Part shown: one piece after another, positions 30,403-42,259 of the stretch
Position numbering within the stretch: position 1 is the stretch's first letter
Layout of the letters: each line of letters begins with the position of its first letter
NCBI GenBank assembly: GCA_037043455.1
Contig: JAWPHD010010270.1
Coordinates: 31,453-95,452, forward strand
DNA length: 64,000 nt
Source: Cyrtodaria siliqua
Lineage: Eukaryota; Mollusca; Bivalvia; Adapedonta; Hiatellidae
Direction: 5' to 3'
Program-made: the position numbers and the translations under genes
Notes under the pieces: model-generated
What the model was told of the DNA's origin: nothing
The model's input: only the letters and a program-made list of their open reading frames with translations
The model's database searches: none

Positions 30403-32835
30403 CTCTTGTTGCTCTCGCTTCTGCCAAGTCATTGAGTACCTTCATTGTGGCTTTCTAGGTATTTACACGAGCATATTTGTGTTTTACTTATATTGCCTAT
30501 TGATGCTGCCTTGTTGGTTAGAGATAAGATCAAGGCGGGGATTTCTTTATTTACACTGTCCTGCTTTAAGATCAGACTACACCAATTACCAACCAATCAG
30601 CGGGCAGGGAAAAAGTTCCAGGGTAAATTCGGAGCTATTACACAGAATCTCTTAATTTTGATTGGTTGTCAAGGTAAACAAACCAAAAAATCTTGCTAAA
30701 AAATTAAAATTCAACTTTTGAAGAGTACTTATAAAGGTTAAATCATACATTTGTGCAATGTATTCATAATGTAATGCATTATCAAAGAAAGAAGTATATT
30801 TTACATTTTCCTCATGTTTCTACATGCAAGTAGGTGGGTCAGCACCATCCGACCCAAACAGCTTTTTCAAAACATACTCAATGTATGGCTTCTGTATGTT
30901 TTTTTGATAAAACTAAGATAGGTCTTTCAAAACAAGTAATACAAAATATAGCTTCCTATATTAGGGAACTCAGTACAGAGCTTAGAGCTATAAGGTAGGC
31001 CTATGGAAAATGAATTGGTGTAGTATGACCTTAATGGGATGAAGTAGGGTAAGTGCGAGGTTTGGTGCACCCTAGAACCGGTTTAAACCCCCAGTGGCAT
31101 TTGTTGCCACTGACCGTTCCAAGGCGGTAGCTCTATTGTCAACCCTTTTGTGTTTGTGATGTCGTTTGCATTTTTTATTACTTTTGCCTTCTCGTTTGTC
31201 TGTTTGCGCGTTTGTTTTTGTGTTTTGTGGTTGACTGTCGTCCTTGAATGCTGCTTTCCCTGTCCGATATTTGTATCTTTCTTACTATTATTTTATATAT
31301 GAAATTTAGATTAAAGCTTGAAATAAAAACATAAACAAATGCTTTTTCTTGATATATGATTATTTTGACTTAGTGGCATCATGACTGATTTCCCGAAATA
31401 CATTAGGAGTTTAAAATTGGCGCTTTGTTTGTTTCAAGAAAGTGCTATATAAGAACAAATAGTTTTAGATAGTTTACATCGTCTGTGTGCGCGAACGTGC
31501 GTGAGAGCGTGCGTGAGTGCCCGCGTGTGCGTGCTTGCTTCTTAGGATTATAGTCTCTCCGCCATTGTACCAAATGAAGAATCCATTAAGGAACGGAACT
31601 TTTGAGAGTGGACTACATATTGGGAGAATCTCTTACAGCTGGCATCAGTGTTGATTCAGTGCAGATTGCTCGACGCCTGATATCAAAACTGAAACTTTCA
31701 ATTATTATCATTAGATTGTATGACACTATATCATTTTCCATTCAACTTCCTTAACATAGGCTTCATTTGTGACACTGTAAAGGTTCACCGAAGCTTTATT
31801 AACGTCTAACTAGTGGTGTCACTTGGCCTCGGGCTCAGAGAGACACGGATACTGAAGCTTCGGGAAACAACATCCGGTTTGTAGGGTGATTCTTCGGTGA
31901 TTCAAATAACAGGACCAATCTGAAAAGGTAAAGAAATTAAACGCATGGCGGAGTTATTCTTGTCATATAACATTGTGTTATTATATTGAAGATGCGTGCC
32001 AAGTTTTAAAGCCGAAGGATATGATTCTAGGCTCTAAATGTGTAACAGATATTGACCATATTTTATATATTTTAGCGCTTCTCTATAAAATGTATATTTA
32101 TTCTTGCAAATTGAGAAAATGTCTTCGAATCTACTCTGTGTATATAGAACAAGTTAAAAGATTTAGAAATATTGAATTGTTCTCAATATATAATGTACCC
32201 CTTAGAAAAAGGTAATATTATTAAAAAAAGGTGGATTGTGATTCAGGATATGCTTTAAACTATAGGTTACTTAGCAGTAATTAGCAATACGTTATATGGT
32301 AAAATCATTCCATGTATGACTAAATTCTTAATAGAGAACAGAGAGGTATTATTACAAATAACACTTGTATGAGGTCGTAACAATCACGTCTGTATTGTAT
32401 GTCAAAAATGTATGTACACTTTATATTTGAAATAAAATGTTAAAAACAAAAAAGTTTCAAAGCTTTCCGACAACTCTTTTTTTGAGAAATGAGAATTTGT
32501 TTTTTAACCAAAACGCCTTGACGGACGGACGGACAGACCGATGGAAATCTCCAAACTATAAACCTGGATTCGCTTCGCAATCCGGCTAAAAAAGAGGATA
32601 TATGAGGGTTACAAGTATATATCCTGACTGGGCCATTTTGTTAAACTTTCTGTTGTGTGTTTTAACGCAACGCCGCTGTCACTTTCTTAAATTTCTCTAT
32701 GTATAACATAGTGTATGTATTAACTATTATATTTAGCGACCATCGAGAGCCCTAATTGTATATTATGCTTTTTTTTCTTTTCGGTTGTGAACATATTAAA
32801 CATCCGACATTTTGTTATCAACAAACGTTTAAAAA
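30403..32835. other. Intergenic; dispersed repeat fragments
   Basis: A fragment at about 31046-31330 contains 'gtttaaacccccagtggc', 'actgaccgttccaaggcgg' and T-rich GTTT stretches, and looks like a dispersed element. A GCGTGCGTGAG-rich alternating tract lies at 31485-31540. A 'acggacggacggacag' plus 'ggattcgcttcgcaatccgg' fragment lies at 32520-32590. No exon was recognised. Confidence 0.4.
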
Positions 32836-32839
32836 TAAG

Positions 32840-35466
32840 ATCCTGACCTTGATACAACACAGAATAAAGTACTGACCTTGATACAACACAGACTAAAGTC
32901 CTTACCTTGATACAACACAGGCTAAATTACTGACCTTGATACAACACAGACCAAAGGCATTACCGTGATACAACAAAACATACTAAAGTTCTGACCTTGA
33001 ACGTTGATACAACACAGACTAATGTCCTGACCTTGATACAACATTGACTAAAGTCTTGACCTTGATACAACACATACTAAAGTTCTGACCTTGATGCAAC
33101 ACAGACTAAAGTCCTGCCCTTGATACAACACATAATAAAGTCCTGACCACGAAACAACACAGACTAATGTCCTGACCTTGATCCAACACAGACTAAATTA
33201 TTAACCTTGATGTAACACAGACTAAAGTCTTGACCTTGATACAGCACATACTAAAGTCCTGACCTTAATACAACACATACTATAGCTCTGACCTTGATGC
33301 AACACAGACTAAAGTATTGACCTAGATACAACACAGACTAAAGTCCTGACCTTGATACAACACATACTAAAGTCCTGACCACGAAACAACACAGACTAAT
33401 GTCCTGACCTTGATCCAACACAGACTAAATTATTAACCTTGATGTAACACAGACTAAAGTCCTGACCTTGATGCAACACATAATAAAGTCCTGACCACGA
33501 AACAACACAGACTAAAGTCTTGACCTTGATACAGCACATACTATAGCCCTGACCTTGATGCAACACAGACTAAAGTATTGACCTTAATACAACACAGAAT
33601 AAAGTCCTGACCTTGATGCAACACATACTATAGCCCTGACCTTGATGCAACACAGACTAAAGTATTGACCTTAATACAACACAGAATAAAGTCCTGACCT
33701 TGATACAACACATACTATAGCCCTGACCTTGATGCAACACAGACTAAAGTATTGACCTTAATACAACACATACTATAGACCTGACCTTGATGCAACACAG
33801 AATAAAGTCCTGACCTTGATACAGCAATACTAAAGTCCTGACCTTGATACAACACAGACTAAAGTCCTGACCTTGATACAACACAGAATAAAGTCCAGAC
33901 CTTGATACAACACATACTATAGTCCTGACATTGATGCAACACAGACTAAAGTTTTGACCTTGATACAACACAGACTAAAGTCCTACCCATGATACAACAC
34001 ATAATAAAGTCCTGACCACGAAACAACACAGACTAATGTCCTGACCTTGATCCAACACAGACTAAATTATTAACCTTGATGTAACACAGACTAAAGTCTT
34101 GACCTTGATACAGCACATACTAAAGTCCTGACCTTAATACAACACATACTATAGTCCTGACCTTGATGCAACACAGACTAAAGTATTGACCTTGATACAA
34201 CACAGACTAAAGTCCTGACCTTGATACAACACATAATAAAGTCCTGACCACGAAACAACACAGACTAATGTCCTGACCTTGATCCAACACAGGCTAATGT
34301 CCTTACCTTGATGTAACACAGACTGAAGTCCTGACCTTGATGCAACACAGACTAAAGTCTTGACCTTGATACAACACATACTAAAGTCCTGAGCTTAATA
34401 CAACACGTACTAAAGTTTTAACCGTGATACAACATAGAATAAAGTAACGTCCCGACCTTGATATAACACAGACTAAAGTTTTAACCTTGATACAACATAG
34501 AATAAAGTCCCGACCTTGATACAACACAGACTAAAGTCCTGACCTTGATACATCATAGAATAATGTCCCGACCTTGATACAACACAGACTAAAGTCCTGA
34601 CCTTGATACAACACATAATAAAGTTTAACCTTGATACAACACAGACTAAAGTTTTAACCTTGATACAACACAGACTAAAGTCCTGACCTTGATACATCAT
34701 AGAATAAAGTCCCGACCTTGATACAACACAGACTAAAGTCCTGACCTTGATACATCATAGAATAAAGTCCCGACCTTGATACAACACAGAATAAAGTTCC
34801 GACCTTGATACAACACATACTAACGTCCCGACCTTGATACAACACAGACTAAAGTATTAACCTTGATACAACATAAAATAAAGTCCCGACCTTGATACAA
34901 CACATATTAAAGTCCTGACCTTGATACAAACATACTTAAGTCCTGACCTTGATACAACACATACTAAAGTTTAACCTTGATACAGCATAGAATAAAGTCC
35001 AGACCTTGATACAACACATACTACAGTCTTGACCTTGATACAATATAGAATAAAATCCTGACCTTGATACAACACAGACTAAGGTGCTGATCTTGATTCA
35101 ACACAGACTAAAGTCCTGACCTTGATACAACGCAGACTAAAGTCCTGACCTTGATACAACACAGACAAAATCCCTGACCTTGATACAACACAGACTAAGG
35201 TGCTGATCTTGATTCAACACAGACTAAAGTCCTGACCTTGATACAACGCAGACTAAAGTCCTGACCTTGATACATCACAGACAAAATCCCTGACCTTGAT
35301 ACAACACAGACTAAAGTCCTGACCTTGATACAACGCAGACTAAAGTCCTGACCTTGATATAACGCAGACTAAAGTCCAGACCTTGATACAACACAGACTA
35401 AAGTCCTGACCTTGATACAACACAGACTAAAGTCCTGACCTTGATACAACGCAGACTTAAGTCCAG
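32840..35466. repeat. 29-bp satellite array, about 90 units, with higher-order structure
   Basis: The consensus unit is tcctgaccttgatacaacac followed by agactaaag. Variants include gatgcaac, gatccaac, gatgtaac, cacgaaac and cagaataaag. A multi-unit block (cacgaaac, gatccaac, ttattaacc, gatgtaac) recurs near 33150, 33390 and 34015 and partly near 34250, so the array has higher-order repeats in its left part. The right part from about 35080 carries acgcagact variants. Since 29 is not a multiple of three, ORFs rotate frame and are not genes. Confidence 0.95.
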
Positions 35467-35469
35467 TTC

Positions 35470-36360
35470 GAGGCGTAATATAACATGTCTGTTTGGGATG
35501 TTGTTGCCTTTGCTGACATGTTCGAAATGGTGAACTACGTGAATTACGAATGCATGCATGGAATCTAAAAGAAGCTGACTTACTGCGAAAGGCCACGCAC
35601 ACAAACCATGTATATACTGAATAAAAGGTAAAATATTGCCTTAATATATGATTGGTCCACCAGTTGGTTACTATAACTTATAGGTTATTGCATTTGTAGT
35701 ATGGTGAATTGAATGGAACTGTTGTTTAAATTAAACGCGCATACTGTCTGTATATATCTCTCTTGCAATGATGAAGACAAACTAAACATGGGACATGGGA
35801 GACAAAGATCTGAAGTCGTGGTCTCATTAAGAGATTTCAAATCTGTCCATGTATTCACCAACTGCATCGCTGACATATTGATACAGCCCACAACTGTGAC
35901 TCAGATACGGGGATGTCAGCGACATGTAATGAAATACACCTTACCGAGATCCTGGACGTGACAGTTCGTGAAATTGTTCGTCCATCTAGAAAAACACAAC
36001 AGCGATGTATGAAATGACTGCGGTGCTGGAAAAACACACAACGGAGGATTTAATTAGACGACCGTGGTCAAATTTCCACTATCATGATACAATTAACGAC
36101 AATTTTGATTCAGTTTCAACAATGTTCCCTGTTGTGATGTTATTGCAAGAGATGTTTACGGTCATTGTCAACAGCCACGAAATAAGATTTTGTGAGAATC
36201 GCCTAACATATATCGTTTCTTTGTTGTTGAACTATTTATAAGTTGGAGTGTTTGATAGAATCAGGGAGAAAAGACAAAGAAATAACAAACAAATCTATAT
36301 GTATTTGTAGGTGTACATTTTGGTTGATTTTCCATTTTAGGTCAGAGGCCTTATATTACT
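35470..36360. other. Intergenic, two overlapping ORFs of doubtful status
   Basis: Plus-strand ORFs at 35713-35961 and 36005-36241 lack recognisable motifs and clear splice borders. I do not call them genes. Confidence 0.35.
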
Positions 36361-36361
36361 A

Positions 36362-37120
36362 ATTCTAATACACCGGCACTATATAGCTAGTTTAAAATAT
36401 CTCGTTATATTTAAGAAATAGAACATCGTTTACTGTGAATTATCGTTTAATATATCACGGTTTGGAGTTCAATTGTAAACAATAATTTGACGAGCCCGAA
36501 GGGCGAGTGAAATTATTGTTTACAATTGAACGACGAACCGTGATATATTATAGATAATTCACCGTAAACGATGTTCTATTTCTATTCTAATACGCCTAAA
36601 ATGTGAAAATAACGCACACATCTGAAATCTTTCGCATTGCGTTGCTTACTCTCCTAACGTTACATACGTTACAATGCGTAATGCGCAATGCGCAATGCTT
36701 ATTCTCCTAACGTTGCAAACATTACAGTGATATATCGTTCAATATAACGAGATATTTTAAACTAGGCTATATAGTGCGGGTGTATTAGAATGAACGATAT
36801 ATCACTGTAATGTTTGCAACGTTAGGAGAATAAGCATTGCGCATTGCGCATTACGCATTGTAACGTATGCAACGTTAGGAGAGTAAGCAAAGCAATGCGA
36901 AAGATTTCAGATGTGTGCGTTATTTTCACATTTTAGGGGTATTAGAATAGAAATAGAACATCGTTTACGGTGAATTATCTATAATAGATCACGGTTTGTC
37001 GTTCAATTGTAAACATTAATTTCACTCGCCCTTCGGGCTCGTGAAATTATTGTTTACAATTGAACTCCAGACCGTGATATATTAAACGATAATTCACAGT
37101 AAACGATGTTCTATTTCTTA
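36362..37120. mobile_element. Nested giant palindrome / foldback element
   Basis: The block 36412-37120 is an inverted repeat with arms of more than 300 bases. Its centre (about 36740-36790, containing 'cgagatattttaaacta') is itself the reverse complement of the left flank 36362-36411. Each arm also contains an inner palindrome: 'agaacatcgtttac' plus 'atatcacggttt' occurs four times in alternating orientation. The GC-rich loop 'cgagcccgaagggcgag' occurs in both arms. A run of 'aatgcgcaatgcgcaatgc' lies in each arm. Foldback-type transposition or recent inverted duplication could explain it. Confidence 0.85.
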
Positions 37121-37382
37121 AGTAAATGAACTTTTGACGATACGCCATTTGTTCGCACTCAGTTTGAACATGGTATAAGTACTCTGTATTTAAAAGCAGT
37201 TAGAAAGTCACATTATTAAAGGATCATCGTCACCGTATTAAAACACTTCAGCCATAATATATTCAGCACATAGTCTGATCTCAGTGATCTGTACAATTGC
37301 CGCTAATTCAAGTATTTTGTACCAACCCACCACCACCACCCAATTTCTATACCTAGAATTCCGACGAAATAAAACATAACTA

Positions 37383-37600
37383 CTGAAAAGTACTTTGGAA
37401 GCAACATACACACACACACAAACAAGAGAGAAAAATAGCAGACTCAGTTTTATTTAGTCAGTTCAAGAAAGTAATATAAAGTGCAACATCCCTCTCACTC
37501 GAACTAACACCGGCTAAACTGACATCCTACTTAATAAACCACAAATACTGGGCTTGATGATCGCAAAGGGCCAGGAAATAACAACATTACATTTTGTGTG
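37383..37600 (+). repeat. Dispersed repeat, copy 1 (matches 39664 and 39949)
   Basis: Ordered blocks 'actgaaaag', 'agcaacatacacacac', 'tagcagactc', 'ttttatt', 'agtgcaacatc', 'caccggct', 'actgggcttgatgatc' and 'aaagg-ccag' are shared with the copies at 39664 and 39949. Confidence 0.75.
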
Positions 37601-38430
37601 TGTATCAGGCCGACCACGACATTTTGCAATTATTACTAATATGATCATTCACCTAAAATTGTGCAAAAACGCCTTTTGACGTTTAATGTAACGCCTCGAC
37701 ACGCGCTGACGATTAAGCCGTTGCACAAATTGCACGTGCATTTCACATGTTGGTAGAATTTAAAAATTGGACGTGAAGATGACCTGCATGCGGAGCTTTA
37801 TTCAACATAATAAAATTTAATTAAGTTAAACGCGGTATTAATCATCATCAGCAGTAACCAAAGACTAATGAATTTTATCTAAATATCCAATAAATCTTCC
37901 TTTTTCAAAACAAGTCTAGCCGTTAAGTCTTCATTAATTTCGCTACTTGCTACTTTAGATGATTCCAGGTGACCCAATCCTTAATCAATGATAGTACACA
38001 ATGACATTGTCCGAAATTATTTTTCAGGCGTTAAGTTCTTTGATGTTTGACCCTTGTTGACACACTTCGGTTAAGTCGGGGAGGAAATATTGGATATTGA
38101 TGACCAATCACCATCTCTGACAGTATCTGCGTCTCAAGCCTCTAACGGCTCTTGCTGATTTTGAAAGGAAATATCCCGCACCAGGCAGACGGTCAAAGTT
38201 CTACCAAGCCGAGCAATGCTTCAGTTTGACACATACGTTAAAAGTTTTGGCATTGTTTTGAAAATATATCTTAGAACTGCATTAACGGGTGTCTAATCGA
38301 AATTCGGAAGCATACCCTCATACACTCTTCGTAGTTCATCATCCAAGGATTTTATGGATAAATCCTTGATCAGATATAATTAAATTATGGAAAAGAGTGA
38401 TGTACATTTTCGATATACATGCACATACAG

Positions 38431-38594
38431 ATGGGGAGCAGAGCGTGATGCTATTTAAATTCGTACAGCAACTGAAGAAGTACGTGTCCGCAAATAACAA
38501 GATACCCAAGTCATGGTATAAAGAGGTAAAATACGCGGTTTTAGAGGAGATGCTTGAAATATATGGTCATATACCACTACTGCATTTCCCATAG
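38431..38594 (+). CDS. Candidate exon of an unrecognised gene
   Basis: The acceptor is ...tgcacatacag|ATGGGG. The frame reads GEQSVMLFKFVQQLKKYVSA, then NNKIPKSWYKE, then VKYAVLEEMLEIYGHIPLLHFP and TAG. Composition and helix-like periodicity look coding. A GTAAAA donor is possible after KSWYKE at 38525, or the exon runs to the stop at 38592-38594. No homologue is recognised and there is no clear upstream exon. Confidence 0.3.
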
Positions 38595-38663
38595 GCCTCC
38601 GTAATAGCCTGCCTTAGAGACGCTCAAAAATGACCAGCAAATTTGGGTTAATCTAATACTTTC

Positions 38664-38858
38664 AGCCTCAAATATTTCTCTGAAGATGGGCACCACCAGC
38701 ATGGCAGTAAAGAAATTTTACTTTTTGCAAATATACTCTCAGTACAAATCCGATAACTGCGTGGAGATTGGAAATGTCATTCACGTCAGTAATGTTGACA
38801 TATTGGATATCGGGCGGCGACGAAAAAAATCACATCTGTCACTGAAACATCACCACCA
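38664..38858 (+). CDS. Candidate exon of an unrecognised gene
   Basis: A good acceptor (ctaatactttcag) precedes an open frame SNISLKMGTTSMAVKKFYFL, then QIYSQYKSDNCVEIGNVIHV, then SNVDILDIGRRRKKSHLSLK. A GTATAT donor candidate follows CACCAAAG near 38858. It could belong with 38431-38594, but the phases do not match simply. Low confidence. Confidence 0.25.
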
Positions 38859-39556
38859 AAGGTATATGTTGCTAAGTTTCGTCTGTACCCGGAAATCTGT
38901 TGCATATATATTGAATATTTAAGGAAGAACGGCTAGAAAAAATAACAATAACAAAAACATGTATACAAATGAGGTCCGTCAAAAAAAAAATGTCGGTCAA
39001 GGACCTTCATTCAAATCCGTTAAGCAGTTTCAGAGTAGATAATATCGTTTTTTGTGCATTTGATACCAACATACGTACGGACGGATAGGCGACTGTCAAA
39101 CTAGCATCACGTATGGCCTTTTGGCCTGACATGTCCATCATCTTGGCTTTGTTGCCAGCGTTTTACCTTTTCTGGTACTGCGAAATAACATTTGTTTTCG
39201 ATATGGGTCGACATTGATCAAAACACTTAATTTTCACTATTATCCTTCACAGTGTCATGACTGATTTATTTAACAAATGGTCGATATTATAACGAAGTTA
39301 CGACGAAGGCAGGTGTTGAGAGAAACTATTTCAGAATCTTTACCCCCAGGGTAAATCTGACATTATTATGGATGCCGACAGAGAGATAGTGATGGAGAGC
39401 ACGTGACCAGAGGCACCACGGTGTCCACGGAGGCACGCGCTTCTTCAAGCAGCCGACACTTTAGCTGTCAATAGTTAATTGATTGATGGATGACGATAGT
39501 ATTAAGAAACAGGTTCACTCTTTTCGTTATTTAATATACCTTTGAAAGCGTGATTT

Positions 39557-39640
39557 TTTTTCCGAATCTTACGGATGGTGGGAGATATACATTAGTGGTT
39601 CTACCTTGGAAAAATTTATTTGTATGCCTCCACCACGAAT
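39557..39640 (+). mobile_element. SINE family 2 fragment
   Basis: 'gaatcttacggatggtggga', 'gtggttctacc' and 'tgcctccaccacg' match the 3' half of the SINE at 41926-42120 in the opposite orientation. The tRNA head is absent. Confidence 0.6.
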
Positions 39641-39663
39641 CAATAGGTGGTCATATACAGTAC

Positions 39664-40222
39664 ATACTGAAAAGGGGATCCCTTGGGAGCAACAAACACA
39701 AACAAGAGTTAAAGTAGCAGAATCGGTTTTATTGCGTCTGTTCGTGAGAGGTATTAATGTAAAGCGCAACATCTCTCACGCCTCTTACTCACTCAAGCTG
39801 CTAGCTCCGGCTTTTAAAGCGACATCTACTTTAAAGCCACAAAGACTGGGCATGATGATCCCAAAGGACCAGTAAGTAATTGTAGCCGGAGCAACTTTTT
39901 ACGGCCGCCACACAGCACTAAACAAACGATAGTGTGAATGTCAATAAATACTGAAAAGGGGATCCCTTCGAAGCAACAAACACAAGCAAGAGATAAAAGT
40001 AGCAGACTCGGTTTTATTGAGTCTGTTCAGGAGAGATACTGTAAAGTGCAACACATTTCACGCATCCTAGCACCGGCTTTTAAAAGCGATATTCTACGTT
40101 AAAGCCAACAAGACTGGGCTTGATGATCCCAAAGGACCAGTAAGTAATAACACTACTGATTTGTATTATCGGGGCAACTTTTTACGGCCGCCACACAGCA
40201 CTAAACAAACGGTAGTGTGAAT
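39664..40222 (+). repeat. Dispersed repeat, copies 2 and 3 in tandem
   Basis: Two head-to-tail copies (39664-39946 and 39949-40222) each start 'tactgaaaaggggatccctt'. Each contains 'ggttttatt', 'actggg' and 'gatgatcccaaaggaccag', and ends 'cggccgccacacagcactaa'. A more diverged copy lies at 37383. Confidence 0.85.
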
Positions 40223-40229
40223 AATAATG

Positions 40230-41920
40230 TGTGAATATAAGCCTAAAATGTGCTGAAAATGGCCATCTAACATGGTCAATGCTGATTGGCTAGTTAGGAG
40301 TTTTTAAAAAAGCTATATACACCACTATTATCTCCCTTGAATACTCGTGCCCTACAGATGAAGGAGGTAGATAAAAAAAAAAAGTTCGCTTTTTTACATT
40401 TTACAGGATACATTGATTTATCTTTACCAGGTTCTAAATCTACAGCATTTTAGGAAGAGATCACAGAAAAATGCATGTTGATATAAGATTTCTAGCTAAT
40501 TCTGCCTCATTTTACACATCATGGGTCTAATCTCCACGGGGTTGTATTTTTGTCTAAATTTTGCAAACATGAAATTAAAAAAAGTTCAATCTGGTAAATA
40601 TTTGTTAAAAGTTAATAACCTGCAGATATTGGCTCAATGAAGAATTTAAGCATAAATACATGTTGCAAAATCTTTTTTATCTCTATGCCACGAACAAAAA
40701 CATTACAATGGGACCCTATGGAAAATTAATTGTGGTGTGAGATGTATAGGGCCTACCTCTAACGTCACGTCCTTCAACCGTTAGAACGTCAGTTTAAACC
40801 ATTTTCAACGTCTGAAAACATCCAGAACAACGATTACGTTATTTTAAGGCAATGTTATCGTTCAAACTACAAAAACATGATACATCTATATATTTTCTTC
40901 GTTTGGTGCTGAGAGATGGACGTACAATGTAAGTTGTGAAAATGTGTTTGTATTATGTACAACCTCTCGAAAATGTGCGTAAACAATACTTAACTATCCA
41001 TGTCAGTTAAAAAATATATATATTTCCAGCGGGTTTATATTGTGCGAGATAAAAAAACAACTGGTGGTTGGGACTGGAAACACATCGAAACCGCGGGCCT
41101 ACGGCCCTTAGTATCGATGGTCTTCAAGTTCCGCCCACCAGGATTTTATCTGGGACAATCCCGCTGGAAATATTTTATATCTTAATTAAACACCATTCAG
41201 CCAACCAACCGAACCCGTTTTTTTCTTCTTAAACCAATGACAAAGCTAAACTCCCATTTTATTACATATCTATTGATGGCATTATGTTTGATGGTTGCAG
41301 GAGTATGAACCTGTCTAAAGGTTCAGTATTTGGGTTGGCCTAGAAGGGTTATTGTATCTATATAATTAAAGAACGCTCGATGCACTCTTTATCAGAAGAA
41401 CGTAAAACACTTCATTAATTAAACCTGTTTCAGTTTAAGTCGCATCACATGTTTATGTTGCCCGTCATTAAATACCCATTACCTAGCACAGAAACAATGG
41501 GCGACAGAAGCACCTCGCAAGACTCTATCAATGTTTGTAGCCGACTTCCCCACATCAGAACATTATCTTTATGAATATCCTTCCTCAAACAGTGATGCTC
41601 GAGTCACTTTCACTATCTAAATCCATAATCCAAGAGATGAAACGTAGAAAAGGATTAGTAAAGTTGAAATGACGGATAAATAAATTAGGTAAATCTTCCG
41701 TTGTTAATGTAATAACTTACATAAGTGTGCAATTTATACATCATCTACACTGTCCCAATGGCGCGTTCGCTTGTGTGCGGAGACAAGGGCAGTTGAATTG
41801 GGTGTTTCTCCACCACACAATTTACACCTGAAATAATGCAGGGATATGATGATGAATACGTTAAATATACATGCAAAACATGATTTGTTTGTTTGTATGG
41901 TGTTTTACGTCATTTTCAAC
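40230..41920. other. Intergenic, nothing recognised
   Basis: No exon, RNA or strong repeat was recognised. A plus ORF at 41000-41185 has no supporting context. Confidence 0.4.
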
Positions 41921-41925
41921 ATATA

Positions 41926-42120
41926 TAAGGCTACATATGGCGGTCGATCTTTTGTGGTGAAGGCAGACCACTCAACTTTCCTGGGTAGAACCAGTACTGT
42001 ACACCTCCCGCCATCCGTAAGATTCGACACTTCCTCACTTACAAGTCGGGCTCCCATTGGGATTCGAACCGGCAGCTGTAAGAGGCAACTTCTTTAAACA
42101 TTCGACCATGGAGAAGCTTG
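41926..42120 (-). mobile_element. tRNA-derived SINE, family 2, fullest copy
   Basis: On the minus strand an A-box-like 'ccatggtcgaatgtttaaag' is followed by the B-box 'ccggttcgaatccc'. The body then has 'cccgacttgtaagtgagg', 'cttacggatggcgggaggt' and 'ggttctacccaggaa'. Fragments lie at 14500, 39557 and 49115. Confidence 0.8.
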
Positions 42121-42259
42121 GATAAACATGACAAAAATGAATTCGGTGGGGACAGGTGTCTGTGGGGGTGTTACCCCTCTGCCACTCTGCTGGTACAAGC
42201 AGTGGCCATATTCTGGCCTGGGAATCGCACGGTGATTGACATGGGCAAGGTGATCTAAC

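Noticed and set aside
31485..31540. Z-DNA-forming regulatory tract
   Set aside because: Alternating GTGCGTGAG-type sequence is present, but nothing links it to a gene or promoter.
32840..35466. CRISPR array or coding repeat (CCIKVRTLVCVVSRSGL ORFs)
   Set aside because: There are no spacers; the 29-bp period rotates the frame and ORFs are short and overlapping.
35713..36241. Two plus ORFs between the satellite and the giant palindrome
   Set aside because: No domain, weak splice context and frame breaks between them.
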